Shown here in pieces: positions 36,434-45,887 of a stretch of DNA of 64,000 bases (positions within the stretch are counted from its first letter, which is position 1; each line of letters begins with the position of its first letter). The translations under genes were made by a program, and so were the position numbers. The notes beneath the pieces are model-generated. The model was not told the DNA's origin. It saw nothing but the letters and a program-made list of their open reading frames with translations, and did no database searches. Origin of the DNA: Kribbella qitaiheensis (lineage in GTDB: Bacteria; Actinomycetota; Actinomycetes; Propionibacteriales; Kribbellaceae); assembly GCF_014217565.1 (NCBI RefSeq), contig NZ_CP043661.1:7502001-7566000 (forward strand), written 5' to 3'.

Positions 36434-38752
36434 GTCTTGCCGACAAGCTGGCAGGCAAGAAGGTCCTGGTCACCGGCGTCACCGGTTTCGTCGGTGAGGC
36501 CCTGCTGCACCGGATGATCGGCGAGCTGCCGGACACCACCGTGGTCGCGATCATCCGTCCGAAGGGGTCCCTGAAGGGCACCGACCGGATGGCGCAGATG
36601 CTCAAGAAGGACATCTTCAAGCCGTTCTACGGCGAGGGCACCCCGTACGCCGACGCCACCGAGCTGACCGCCGCCCGGGTCGAGGTGGTCGAGGGCGACC
36701 TGTCCGACGTACCGGCGTTGCCGCAGGATCTCGACATCGTCGTGCACTGTGCCGGTGACGTCAGCTTCGACCCGCCGATCCACGAGGCGTTCACGACCAA
36801 CGTGCTCGGGACGAAGAGCCTGCTCGAGCGCATCCTTGAAAGTTCTGCAGCGACCGAGCGTCGTATTCATTACGTCCACATCTCTACCGCTTACACGGCC
36901 GGGCCGCCGCCGGGGCGCGATCCCCGAGGCGCCGGTCGAGCACAACGTCGACTGGCGGGCCGAGGCCGAGGCCGGGATGGCGATGAAGGCGCGGGTCGAG
37001 GAGACCTCCCGTAGCGCCGCGATGCTGGTGAAGTTCCGCAAGGACTCGGAGAAGCTGCACCGCCGGGCCGGTCACCTGACCGCAGCGGCCGACACCGAGC
37101 GCCGGCGGACGGAATGGGTCGCGAAGAAGCTGATCGAAACCGGCACCGAGCGGGCCCGCAGCCTCGGCTGGACCGACTGCTACACGTTCACGAAGGCGCT
37201 CGGCGAGCGGGTGGTGGAGGAGTTCGCCGCCCAGCTGCCGACCTCGATCGTGCGGCCGGCGATCATCGAGTCCGCGGTGCAGAGCCCGTTCCCGGGCTGG
37301 ATCGAAGGCTTCAAGATGGCCGAGCCGCTGATCCTGGCCTACGGCCGCGGCGAGCTGCCCGAGTTCCCGGCCAGCCCGGACTCGGTGGTGGAGATCATCC
37401 CGGTCGACCACGTGGTCGGCGCGATCTGCGCGGTGATGGCGACCGAGCCCGAGCTGAACAAACCGGAGTACTACCACGTCAGCTCCGGCGCCCGGAACCC
37501 GCTGACCTTCGAGCAGCTGTACGCCGGCGTCCGGGCCTACTTCTCCAAGCACCCGTTCGACCTGGGCGAGCGCGGCGCGGTCCGGCTGCCGGTCTGGAAG
37601 TTCCCCGGCGGCGACTCGGTCGAGAGCATGCTGCGGTACGGCGAGAAGGCGCACAAGATCGCCGACCGGATCATCACGACGGTGCCGAGGAGCGAGCGCG
37701 TCCGCAAGTACGCGCGCGAGCTCGACGTACAGAAGCGCCGCCTCGACTTCCTGCGCCGCTACATGGACCTGTACTCCGAGTACGCGCAGGCCGAGTTGCA
37801 GTTCATCGACGACAACGTGCTCGCTCTGCACAACGCCCTCGAGGGAGACGACCGGGAGAAGTTCTGGTGCGACACCTCGATCGTGGACTGGCAGCACTAC
37901 CTGCAAGAGGTGCACTGCCCGAGCGTGACGGATTCGCTGCGCCGGCTGGACGTCGTACGAAAGAAGCGGAACAAGGCGCTGGCCGAGTCCGCGGGCACCT
38001 TGAAGAAGGTGACGCCGTCCGACGACGCCGAGATCATCGCCGCGTTCGACATGGACGGCACGCTGCTGTCGTCGAACGTGATCGAGACCTACCTGTGGAT
38101 GCGGCTGCCCGAGCTGGACAGCCACCAGCGGGTCGGTGAGATCGGCGCGATGCTGCGCAAGCTGCCGAAGCTGATCTCGGCCGAGCGCAAGGATCGCGGC
38201 ACCTTCCTGCGGACGATCTACCGCCGCTACGAGGGCGCCGACCTGGAAGAGCTGAACCGGATCGTCGACGAGGTGCTGGCCGAGCACGTGCTCGAGCGCC
38301 TCAGCGGCGACGCCGTCCGGCGGATCCGCGAGCACAAGGCGGCCGGCCACCGGACCATCCTGATCACCGGCGCGATCCGGCCTTTGACCAGGCCGCTGGA
38401 GCCGTTGTTCGACGAGATCATCGCGGCCGAGCTGGCCGTCGACGATCGCGGTCGCTGCACCGGGTTCCTGTCCGGACCGCCGCTCGTCGGTGAGTCGCGG
38501 GCGGCCTGGATCAAGAACCGGGCCCGCGGCACGAACATCGACCTGTCGAAGTCCTACGCGTACGCCGACAGCCACTCGGATCTGCCGATGCTGGCGACCG
38601 TCGGCAACCCGGTCGCGGTCTCGCCGGACGTCTCGCTGTTCCGGGCCGCCCGGGCCGCGCGCTGGCAGATCGTCGACTGGAAGACCCCGGCCACTTCCTC
38701 GCGACTGGAGATCCCCGGAGTGCAGCGCTTTTCTGGAGGGATGGCCCGATGA
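36430..38752 (+). CDS. Fatty acyl-CoA reductase-like SDR fused to a HAD-IB phosphatase (frameshifted)
   Basis: About 773 residues after removal of one extra base in GGGCC at 36901-36905. Residues 1-490 are an extended SDR of the fatty-acyl-CoA-reductase type: LVTGVTGFVGEALLHRM (nucleotide binding, 14-30), VVEGDLSD, HISTAYTAG and the catalytic YTFTK at about 251-255. The C-terminal 230 residues are a HAD-IB hydrolase: FDMDGTLLSSN (nucleophile Asp at about 540) and AYADSHSDLPML (about 710). A reductase would make a fatty aldehyde or alcohol from an acyl thioester and a HAD-IB domain would remove a phosphate; the joint substrate is not known. It starts at GTG inside the hisA stop and its stop overlaps the dehydrogenase gene. 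Confidence 0.85.
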
Positions 38753-39948
38753 TGCTCGCACTCGAGATGTACCGCTCGCCGGCCAAGTTCCTGGCCGCCA
38801 AGGCGGTCGGCGGCCGGATCCCCGGCATCCTGACCGGACCGGCGGCCCCGCTGCGACTCGTCACGATCAACGAGCCGAAGTCGGACAAGGACGGCTGGGC
38901 GCGGATCCGGCCGATCCTGTCCGGCATCTGCGGCTCGGACCTCGGCATGGTCACCAGCCACACCAAGCTGTACTTCTCGGCGCTGGTGTCGCTGCCGTTC
39001 GTGCCGGGACACGAGGTCGTCGGCGAGCTGCTCGAGGACTGCGAGGACCTGCCCAAGGGCACCCGCGTGGTGATGGACTCGGTTCTCACCTGCGCCGCCC
39101 GTGGCGTCGAGCCCTGCGACGGCTGCTCCTCGGGTCACACCAACCTGTGTGACCGGATCACCGTCGGCCACGTCGCGCCCGGACTCCAGACCGGATTCTG
39201 CTCCGACACCGGCGGTGGCTGGGGCAACGTGATGGTCGCCCATCGCAGCCAGCTGTACGCCGTACCGGAAGGGCTTTCTGACGAGCGGGCCGTGCTGACC
39301 GAGCCGCTGGCGGGCGCGGTGCACACCGCGCTGCGGGCGAAGGTCGAGCCCGGCCAGTCCGTTCTGGTCAGCGGCGCCGGCGCGGTCGGGCTGTTCGCGA
39401 CCCTGGCGCTGCGCGAGCTGACTCAGGCCGGCCGCATCACCGTCGTCGCCAAGCACCCCAAGCAGCGTGAGCTGGCCCGGGCGTTCGGCGCCAGCGACGT
39501 GGTCGCGCCCGACGAGGTCTTCCGCGGCGTCCGCCGGGCCACCGGCGCCTTCCGGCTGAAGCCGGACCTGAACGCCAAGGAGTTCCTGCTCGGCGGTGTC
39601 GACGTCGCCGTCGACGCGGTCGGCAGCAAGGACTCCATCGACACCGTGCTGCGGGTCACCAAGGCCGGTGGCCGGGTGGTCCTGGCCGGTATGCCGTCGA
39701 CCGGCGCGGACCTGTCGCCGGTGTGGTTCCGCGAGCTGGAGCTGACCGGCACGTACGCGTCCTCGCGGGTAGAGCCGAACGACCGGCCCGCCTTCGAGAC
39801 CGCGCTGGAACTCGCCGCGACCGCCCCGCTGGACGGGATCGTCGGGGCGCGCTATCCGCTCTACCGGTGGCGTGAGGCGCTGGACCACGCGCAGTCCGCC
39901 GGCCGGTTGGGAACCGTCAAGGTCGCCTTTGATGTGAGGGCCTCATGA
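38749..39948 (+). CDS. Zinc-dependent alcohol dehydrogenase (MDR family)
   Basis: Medium-chain dehydrogenase of 399 residues. Catalytic zinc ligands: Cys61 in SGICGSD and the GHE pair at 87-89. The structural zinc lobe is present (CAARGVEPCDGCSSGHTNLC). The NAD(P)-binding motif is SGAGAVGLFATLAL. It probably interconverts an alcohol and an aldehyde or ketone; given the neighbours, a long-chain or lipid-linked substrate is plausible but unproven. It begins with ATGATG overlapping the upstream stop and lies 48 bp before the LarA-like gene. Confidence 0.88.
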   Translation: MMLALEMYRSPAKFLAAKAVGGRIPGILTGPAAPLRLVTINEPKSDKDGWARIRPILSGICGSDLGMVTSHTKLYFSALVSLPFVPGHEVVGELLEDCEDLPKGTRVVMDSVLTCAARGVEPCDGCSSGHTNLCDRITVGHVAPGLQTGFCSDTGGGWGNVMVAHRSQLYAVPEGLSDERAVLTEPLAGAVHTALRAKVEPGQSVLVSGAGAVGLFATLALRELTQAGRITVVAKHPKQRELARAFGASDVVAPDEVFRGVRRATGAFRLKPDLNAKEFLLGGVDVAVDAVGSKDSIDTVLRVTKAGGRVVLAGMPSTGADLSPVWFRELELTGTYASSRVEPNDRPAFETALELAATAPLDGIVGARYPLYRWREALDHAQSAGRLGTVKVAFDVRAS

Positions 39949-39996
39949 GGGCACTGCTCGATGGGCTGTTGAACGTACGACGAGAGAGGTTCTGAC

Positions 39997-41577
39997 ATGT
40001 CTCGGCCAGGGTTTGTGCTTGAGGTGGACGACCGGACGCCGCCGCTGCTCGTGCACAACGGTGAGGGATTCCTGCTGGAGCGCTTCCCGCTCGGCACCCG
40101 GGTGGTGTACCCGCCGGAGGCGCTGCCGGCGGTGCGCGACGTGGAGGAGGCGATCCAGAACGCGTTGCTGAACCCGATCGACTCCGAGCCGCTGCCGGAG
40201 CTGCTGCGGCCGGGGATGCGGCTGACGATCGCCTTCGACGACATCTCGCTGCCGCTGCCGCCGATGAAGAAGCCGGACATCCGCCAGCGGGTGATCGAGG
40301 CCGTGCTGACGATGGCCGCCGACGCCGGGGTCGACGACGTCGAGCTTATCTCTGCGAACGCGCTGCACCGCCGGCTCACCGCGAACGAGCTGCGCGACAT
40401 CGTCGGCGAGCGGGTCTTCCGGTCGTTCTACCCCGACGGCAAGCTCTACAACTTCGACGCCGAGGACGCCGCGAACCTGACCCACCTGGGCCAGACCAAG
40501 CACGGCGAGGATGTCGAGATCTCCAAGCGGGCGGCCGAGTCCGACCTGCTGGTCTACGTGAACGTGAACCTGGTGGCGATGGACGGCGGCCACAAGTCGA
40601 CGTCGATCGGGCTGGCGTCGTACAAGTCGCTGAAGCACCACCACAACAGCCACACGATGATCCACTCGCGGTCCTTCATGGACCACAAGGCCTCGAAGAT
40701 GCACCACTCCGCCTGGCGGATGGGCGAGGTGCTGACCCAGCACGTCAAGGTCTTCCAGATCGAGACCACGCTGAACAACGACATCTTCGGCGGGCCGCTG
40801 GAGTTCCTGCAGAAGCGCGAGTGGGAGTGGTCGATCAAGGACCAGGCCTCGATGCTCAGCGCCAAGCGTGGCCTCGCGCTCGCGCCGGCGAAGATGCGGC
40901 GCAAGATCTTCCAGGACGTGCGGGCGAACTACGGCCTGACCGGGATCAACGCCGGCGCGATCGAGCCGGTGCACGAGAAGACGATCGAGGCCGTGCACCG
41001 TCAGCACCTGGTCGAGGTGCAGGGGCAGTCCGACGTCGCGATCATGGGCGTGCCGTTCGTCGGCCCGTACAACGTGAACTCGGTGATGAACCCGATCCTG
41101 GCCGCCTGCATGGGACTGGGCTACTACTTCAACTCCTACCGGGGCAACCCGATCGTCCGCAAGGACGGCGCGGTGATCCTGTACCACCCGGTGGACTACG
41201 AGTTCAGCCAGCTGCACCACCCGTCGTACGTGGACTTCTTCGAGGAGGTGCTGTCGGAGTCGACCGATCCGGCCACCATCGAGGCGAAGTTCGAGAAGCA
41301 GTACGCCGAGGACCCGTGGTACATCCACCTGTACCGGACCTCGAACGCGTACCACGGCGTGCACCCGTTCTACATGTGGTATTGGATCAGCCACGCGCTG
41401 GACCACTGCGGCGACATCGTCTGGGTCGGCGCGAACCGCAAGACGGTCGAGCGGATGGGCTTCCGGTCCGCCTCGACGCTGCAGGACGCGCTGGAGATGG
41501 TGAGCCACTCGGTCGGCCGGTCGCCGTCGATCACCTACCTGCACAACCCGCCGCACCTGCTCGCGGACGTCCGCTGA
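39997..41577 (+). CDS. LarA-like (DUF2088) protein, divergent
   Basis: A 526-residue member of the LarA/DUF2088 superfamily, whose founder is the nickel-pincer lactate racemase. Visible: LTIAFDDISLPLPP (80s, in place of the usual DxTRP), SANALHRRLTANELRDIVGE with His124 matching the first catalytic His, and VAMDGGHKSTSIGL with Lys200 where LarA attaches its cofactor. The second catalytic His, expected about ten residues before that Lys, is not evident (VNVN). It is about 100 residues longer than LarA, with a His/Tyr/Trp-rich C-terminal part. No larB, larC or larE lies in the window. GAGAGAGG precedes the ATG. Confidence 0.8.
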   Translation: MSRPGFVLEVDDRTPPLLVHNGEGFLLERFPLGTRVVYPPEALPAVRDVEEAIQNALLNPIDSEPLPELLRPGMRLTIAFDDISLPLPPMKKPDIRQRVIEAVLTMAADAGVDDVELISANALHRRLTANELRDIVGERVFRSFYPDGKLYNFDAEDAANLTHLGQTKHGEDVEISKRAAESDLLVYVNVNLVAMDGGHKSTSIGLASYKSLKHHHNSHTMIHSRSFMDHKASKMHHSAWRMGEVLTQHVKVFQIETTLNNDIFGGPLEFLQKREWEWSIKDQASMLSAKRGLALAPAKMRRKIFQDVRANYGLTGINAGAIEPVHEKTIEAVHRQHLVEVQGQSDVAIMGVPFVGPYNVNSVMNPILAACMGLGYYFNSYRGNPIVRKDGAVILYHPVDYEFSQLHHPSYVDFFEEVLSESTDPATIEAKFEKQYAEDPWYIHLYRTSNAYHGVHPFYMWYWISHALDHCGDIVWVGANRKTVERMGFRSASTLQDALEMVSHSVGRSPSITYLHNPPHLLADVR

Positions 41578-42509
41578 TGGGTACCGGCCTGGTGAAGTTC
41601 GGCCGGGAGACCGTGCGCGACGTCAAGGTCGTCGCGCGTGGCTGGCGCTGGGGTCGTCGCCCGCAGGTGCCGCGGTCGGCCGAGCCGTTCGTGGTGCCGA
41701 AGGAGACCTCGGTCTTCCCGACCAGGTGGGCCCGTACGCCGGCGGCGATCGCGGTTCGCGAGGTGCTGCTGAAGGGCGCGCTCAACTCGGTCATGCGGTT
41801 CGAGGTGAGCCCGCAGGTGAGCGGGCTGGACTCGCTGACCAAGGTGCACGGCCCGGCGGTCATCGTGGCGAACCACTCGTCGCACCTGGACACGCCGCTG
41901 GTGCTCTGCACGCTGCCGGACGCGATGCGCCGCAAGACGGCTGTCGCTGCCGCGGCCGACTACTTCTTCGACACGTGGTGGCGGGCGACAGCCTCGGCGA
42001 TCATGTTCAACACGTTCCCGATCGAGCGCCGTGGCGGCAAGCTCAGCCAGACTCCGGGCGACCTGCTCAAGGACGGCTGGAACGTCGTGGTCTTCCCCGA
42101 AGGCACCCGGTCGCCTGACGGGTGGATGGAACGGTTCCGGATGGGCGCCGCGTACATCGCCGTCGAGGCCGGCGTACCGGTGATTCCTGTTGGCATCAAG
42201 GGTTCCTTCGCCGCGATGCCACGCGGTCGCGGCTGGCCCGTGCCCGGGCGGCCGGCGGTCGCAGTACGGTACGGCGATCCGCTCTACCCGGCTGAGGGGG
42301 AGAGCCCGCGCGACTTCGCGCCGCGCATCTCCGCCGCGGTCTCGGCCCTGCTCGACGAAGAGGCCAGCACGTGGTGGGAGGCCCGCCGCCGGGTCGCCTC
42401 GGGTACTTCGCCGTCGCAGTCCGGGCCCGACGCAGCCCGCTGGCGCCGGGTGTGGGAATCCACCACTCCAGTGAAGCCGGCCGGCTCCAAGCGCCGCGCC
42501 TGGAAGTAG
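41577..42509 (+). CDS. PlsC-type lysophospholipid acyltransferase
   Basis: A 310-residue 1-acyl-glycerol-3-phosphate acyltransferase-family protein: NHSSHLD (99-105, the HX4D catalytic motif), IERRGGK (149-155), FPEGTRS (173-179) and VPVIPVGIKGSF. It transfers an acyl chain to a lysophospholipid or another lipid hydroxyl at the membrane. A basic 40-residue N-terminal extension precedes the core. It starts on the stop of the LarA-like gene (TGATG), so it is the last gene of the hisA-reductase-dehydrogenase-LarA-PlsC run. Confidence 0.9.
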   Translation: MGTGLVKFGRETVRDVKVVARGWRWGRRPQVPRSAEPFVVPKETSVFPTRWARTPAAIAVREVLLKGALNSVMRFEVSPQVSGLDSLTKVHGPAVIVANHSSHLDTPLVLCTLPDAMRRKTAVAAAADYFFDTWWRATASAIMFNTFPIERRGGKLSQTPGDLLKDGWNVVVFPEGTRSPDGWMERFRMGAAYIAVEAGVPVIPVGIKGSFAAMPRGRGWPVPGRPAVAVRYGDPLYPAEGESPRDFAPRISAAVSALLDEEASTWWEARRRVASGTSPSQSGPDAARWRRVWESTTPVKPAGSKRRAWK

Positions 42510-42542
42510 CCGCCGAGCCCCCGCAGCTTGGCGGTTTCTAGG

Positions 42543-44127
42543 GGTCGTTGCAACACCGTGTTGGTTTCTAGGTAGTGAGTAGATCACGTAAGCGCTCGGC
42601 TGGGGTGTCCCAGCCGAGCGTTTTGCGTGGTCGTTGGTTGAGTTCTTGGGCGACGTGTTCGAGGTCTTCGGGTCCGTGGACGGACAGGTCGGTGCCTTTG
42701 GGGAAGTACTGGCGGAGCAGCCCGTTGGTGTTCTCGTTGGTGCCGCGCTGCCAGGGCGAGTGCGGGTCGCAGAAGTAGACGGCCATGTCGGTAGCGATGG
42801 AGAACTGTTTGTGGCGCGCCATCTCGCAGCCTTGGTCCCAGGTCAGTGAACCGCGCAGATGCTCGGGCAGGGTCTGCATCGCTTTGATGAGGCCGTCACG
42901 GACCGGTTCGGCCTCGTGGCTGCCGGGCAGGTGAACCAGCAGCGTGTAGCGGGTAGTGCGTTCGACCAGGGTCGCGATCGCGGACCGGTTGCCCTCGCCC
43001 ATGATCAGGTCGCCTTCCCAGTGACCAGGGACCGCGCGGTCTTCGACCTCGGCAGGGCGCTCAGAGATCATGATCATCTCGTCGACGAACCGGTGCTGGC
43101 GCTGGCCTGGTTGGCGTTGGGGTTTGCGGCGGGTCCGGCCGGTCCGCAACGCTGTCTGAACTTCGCGTTTCAGGCCGCCGCGGGCCTGGAAGTAGAGCGC
43201 CTGGTAGATCGTTTCGTGGCTCACACGCATGCTCTCGTCGTCGGGGAAGTCTTTGACGAGCCTGTGCGAGATCTGTTCTGGTGACAACTTCGTCTCCAAG
43301 CCCTGCTCGACCCGCTCCCGTAGTACCGGATCAACGGCCAGCTTGGAGGTCTTGGGCCGGGCCCTGGCCGACGCGGCGTCACGGTGGGCCTGGTGCGGCA
43401 GGTAGATGCCCTCGACGCTGTGCGCGCGGATCTCGCGGCAGATCGTGGACTTGTGCTTGCCGATACCGGCCGCGATCGCGGTCAACGTGTGCTTGTTGAC
43501 CAGCCCGTCAGCGATCGCCAGCCGATCGTCCAACGACAGGTAACGGTCACTGATCACAGCATCAGCCGGTCGGGTCATGGAAATGAAGTACCGGGTTCCG
43601 GTGCCGTAGTCCACGACCATCCCATCCGGACGGACCCGTGTGTTGCCCACCTTGCGGACCCCTCGACGCCAGTCCCGCCCGGTGCGCACGTTCACGCCCA
43701 CCTCGCCGGCCGCACGAGTGATCGACCAGCCCGCCTCAACCAGCTCTGCGAACCGCGCCTTGGCCCGCGCCTTGCCATACCCAGCCTTCGCCGCGCCGAC
43801 CAGCCCGGCCGCGACCAGGATCCGCCGGGCAGCGTCATGACTCAACCCGCCGGCGATCGCGGCCCGGTTGATACTCCCCGACCGGCCGAACACCGCCACC
43901 ACCTGGCCACGCAACTCCTCGGTGATCACGGTCTTCCTGCCCCGTCCACGCCCCAGAGCCCGCAACATCTCATACCCACGACCACGCGTGATCTCCAACG
44001 ACCCACACGCCGCAGCTACTCCCACACCCGCATCCACCAACCGCGACAACGCCTCACCGTGACGCTCAAGGTCCTCCACAAACAACATGGCCGCCGCAAC
44101 TCCTCAGATCGAGGTGTTGCGACGACC
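42543..44127 (-). mobile_element. IS30-family insertion sequence
   Basis: Element of about 1,585 bp holding one transposase gene. Ends: GGTCGTTGCAACACC (42543-42557) on the left and its near-exact inverted copy (GGTCGTCGCAACACC read from the other strand, 44113-44127) on the right; one mismatch in 15. I could not identify a convincing target duplication. It lies between plsC and the small membrane protein gene and breaks no recognisable frame. Confidence 0.85.
42568..44088 (-). CDS. IS30-family transposase
   Basis: Full-length DDE transposase of 506 residues. The N-terminal half carries helix-turn-helix segments (STICREIRAHSVEG, LSPEQISHRLVKDF). Catalytic residues: Asp in GHWEGDLIMG, Asp in SLTWDQGCEMA and Glu in QRGTNENTNGLLRQY. 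The C-terminus NQRPRKTLGWDTPAERL is characteristic of the IS30 family. The frame is intact, so the element may still move. Confidence 0.95.
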   Translation of the reverse strand: MLFVEDLERHGEALSRLVDAGVGVAAACGSLEITRGRGYEMLRALGRGRGRKTVITEELRGQVVAVFGRSGSINRAAIAGGLSHDAARRILVAAGLVGAAKAGYGKARAKARFAELVEAGWSITRAAGEVGVNVRTGRDWRRGVRKVGNTRVRPDGMVVDYGTGTRYFISMTRPADAVISDRYLSLDDRLAIADGLVNKHTLTAIAAGIGKHKSTICREIRAHSVEGIYLPHQAHRDAASARARPKTSKLAVDPVLRERVEQGLETKLSPEQISHRLVKDFPDDESMRVSHETIYQALYFQARGGLKREVQTALRTGRTRRKPQRQPGQRQHRFVDEMIMISERPAEVEDRAVPGHWEGDLIMGEGNRSAIATLVERTTRYTLLVHLPGSHEAEPVRDGLIKAMQTLPEHLRGSLTWDQGCEMARHKQFSIATDMAVYFCDPHSPWQRGTNENTNGLLRQYFPKGTDLSVHGPEDLEHVAQELNQRPRKTLGWDTPAERLRDLLTT

Positions 44128-44176
44128 ACGTGAACCCGCCCTTTCCTGCGGGGGCTCTCGCGTAGTCTGCGCGCTC

Positions 44177-44513
44177 GTGAATGAGCACCCTGGGACGATC
44201 GTGTTCCGTCCGAGTTTCCGCGGTGCCGCCAGGCAGCTCGGGCTGCTCGGCGGCCTGTACGTCGTCCTCGCAGTCGCGCTCTGCGTCTCGCTGAGCTTCT
44301 GGGTCTTCCGGCCGGTCTTCGCGGTGGTGGCTTTCATCGTGATCATCGCGGTGAGCACGTGGGCGTTCGCCCGGACCTTCCGGGGACAACGATCTGATGG
44401 CAGCGCTGGCCGACGAGCGGGTCCGGCCCGAGCACTACAAGGCGGTGAGCTCGTTCGAGATCATCCGCGATTTCGGGGCCGACCCGGCGGTCCGGCGGCG
44501 GCCGGGATCATGA
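44177..44513 (+). CDS. Small two-helix membrane protein (apparent frameshift)
   Basis: Starts at GTG 44177: MNEHPGTIVFRPSFRGAARQ, then two membrane helices (LGLLGGLYVVLAVALCVSLS and VFAVVAFIVIIAVSTWAFA). After RTFR the given frame becomes Arg/Gly junk. With one G removed from GGGG at 44382-44385 it reads DNDLMAALADERVRPEHYKA and on to a TGA at 44511. That version is much more protein-like. Family not recognised. It sits between the IS element and hisF. Confidence 0.5.
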
Positions 44514-44597
44514 TCGCCTGGCCGCTGATCCGTCCGTAGTACGGATGCTGCCCCCTGCCTGCGCTGATCGGCTCCGGCGGCTCGGTACCCTTTCCCC

Positions 44598-45359
44598 GTG
44601 AGCCTCGCCGTACGAGTCATCCCCTGCCTTGATGTCGATGCCGGCCGGGTGGTCAAGGGCGTCAACTTCGCCGACCTGCGTGACGCCGGTGACCCGGTCG
44701 AGATGGCCCAGCTGTACGACGCCGAGGGCGCCGACGAGCTGACCTTCCTCGACATCACTGCCTCGTCGGGTTCGCGCGAGACGACGTACGACGTGGTCGG
44801 GCGGACCGCCGAGCAGGTGTTCATCCCGCTCACGGTCGGCGGTGGTGTCCGGGAAGCGGCGGACGTCGACCGGCTGCTGCGCGCTGGTGCCGACAAGGTG
44901 GGCATCAATACCGGCGCGATCGCGCGGCCGGCCGTGATCGAGGAGATCGCGCACCGGTTCGGCAATCAGGTGCTGGTTCTTTCCCTCGACGTACGGCGTG
45001 CCGCCGACCAGCCGAGCGGCTTCGAGGTGACCACCCACGGTGGCCGCAAATCGGCCGGGCTGGACGCGATCGAGTGGGCCCGGAAGGGCTGGGAGCTCGG
45101 CGCGGGGGAGATCCTGCTGAACTCGATGGATGCCGACGGCACCAAACAGGGCTTCGACCTGGAACTCATCCGCGCCGTCCGCGCGGTCGTCGACATCCCG
45201 CTCATCGCCAGCGGGGGAGCGGGCCTGCCCGAACACTTCCCGCCCGCGGTCGAAGCCGGCGCCGACGCCGTCCTGGCCGCCAGCGTCTTCCACTTCGGAG
45301 ACCTCCGGATCGCCGACGTGAAGAAGGCGCTCCGCGACGCCGGCATCGTGGTCCGGTGA
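44598..45359 (+). CDS. hisF: Imidazole glycerol phosphate synthase cyclase subunit
   Basis: HisF, 253 residues: VRVIPCLDVDAGRVVKGVNF with the first catalytic Asp, DELTFLDITASSGSRETTYD, the phosphate-binding loops PLTVGGGVR and LIASGGAG, and LNSMDADGTKQGFD with the second catalytic Asp. It makes IGP and AICAR with HisH. The start is GTG at 44598. The stop overlaps the MarR gene start by four bases (GTGA). hisH is not in the window. Confidence 0.96.
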   Translation: MSLAVRVIPCLDVDAGRVVKGVNFADLRDAGDPVEMAQLYDAEGADELTFLDITASSGSRETTYDVVGRTAEQVFIPLTVGGGVREAADVDRLLRAGADKVGINTGAIARPAVIEEIAHRFGNQVLVLSLDVRRAADQPSGFEVTTHGGRKSAGLDAIEWARKGWELGAGEILLNSMDADGTKQGFDLELIRAVRAVVDIPLIASGGAGLPEHFPPAVEAGADAVLAASVFHFGDLRIADVKKALRDAGIVVR

Positions 45360-45836
45360 GCGACATCGTGGCCGAGCGCCCTGACCAGACCAGCTCTGAT
45401 TTGCTGGCCGGCGTCGAGCACGAGCTCTCCACCCTCTTCCGCCGTGCCCGCTCTTCCCAGATGCTGCTGGCGCGCCGGGTCCACCCGGAGATGGACGCGG
45501 CCGGCTACGCCCTGATTTCCCAGATAGAGCTCGGTACTGCGAGCGGCGGCCCGGGCGTCCGCGCCTCGGACGTAGCCCAGGCCCTCGGCCTCGACAAGTC
45601 CACCGTCTCCCGCGGGCCTCACCCAACTCGAGTCCATCGGCATGATCGAACGGGTCGAAGACCCCGACGACGGCCGAGCCCGCCTACTCCGCATGACCGC
45701 CGCCGGCGCAGCAGGATTCGGCGCTATGCGAACCCAACGCCAAGCAGAGTTCCACGCCATCCTCGCCCGCTGGGATGCCCCCGACCTGGCAGCTTTGGCC
45801 AACCTCCTCTCCCGCCTAAACTCCGACCTCAGCTAA
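45356..45836 (+). CDS. MarR-family regulator (frameshifted)
   Basis: MarR-type winged-helix protein of about 159 residues coupled to hisF (GTGA). Reading: HELSTLFRRARSSQMLLARR, GVRASDVAQALGLDKSTVSR, then after removal of one G in GGGCC at 45614-45618, GLTQLESIGMIERVEDPDDG with the wing and the final dimer helix LAALANLLSRLNSDLS. Target and ligand unknown. Confidence 0.82.
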
Positions 45837-45887
45837 CAGCCCTGCCTCGCACCTCCTGCGTCAACTGCTCGACCACCCGCCCCAGGA

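Noticed and set aside
39943..41556. Open frame of 537 codons on the minus strand opposite the LarA-like gene
   Set aside because: Composition (HRVHVV, LGVDRV repeats) is that of an antisense shadow; the plus-strand protein has clear family motifs and a good ribosome binding site.
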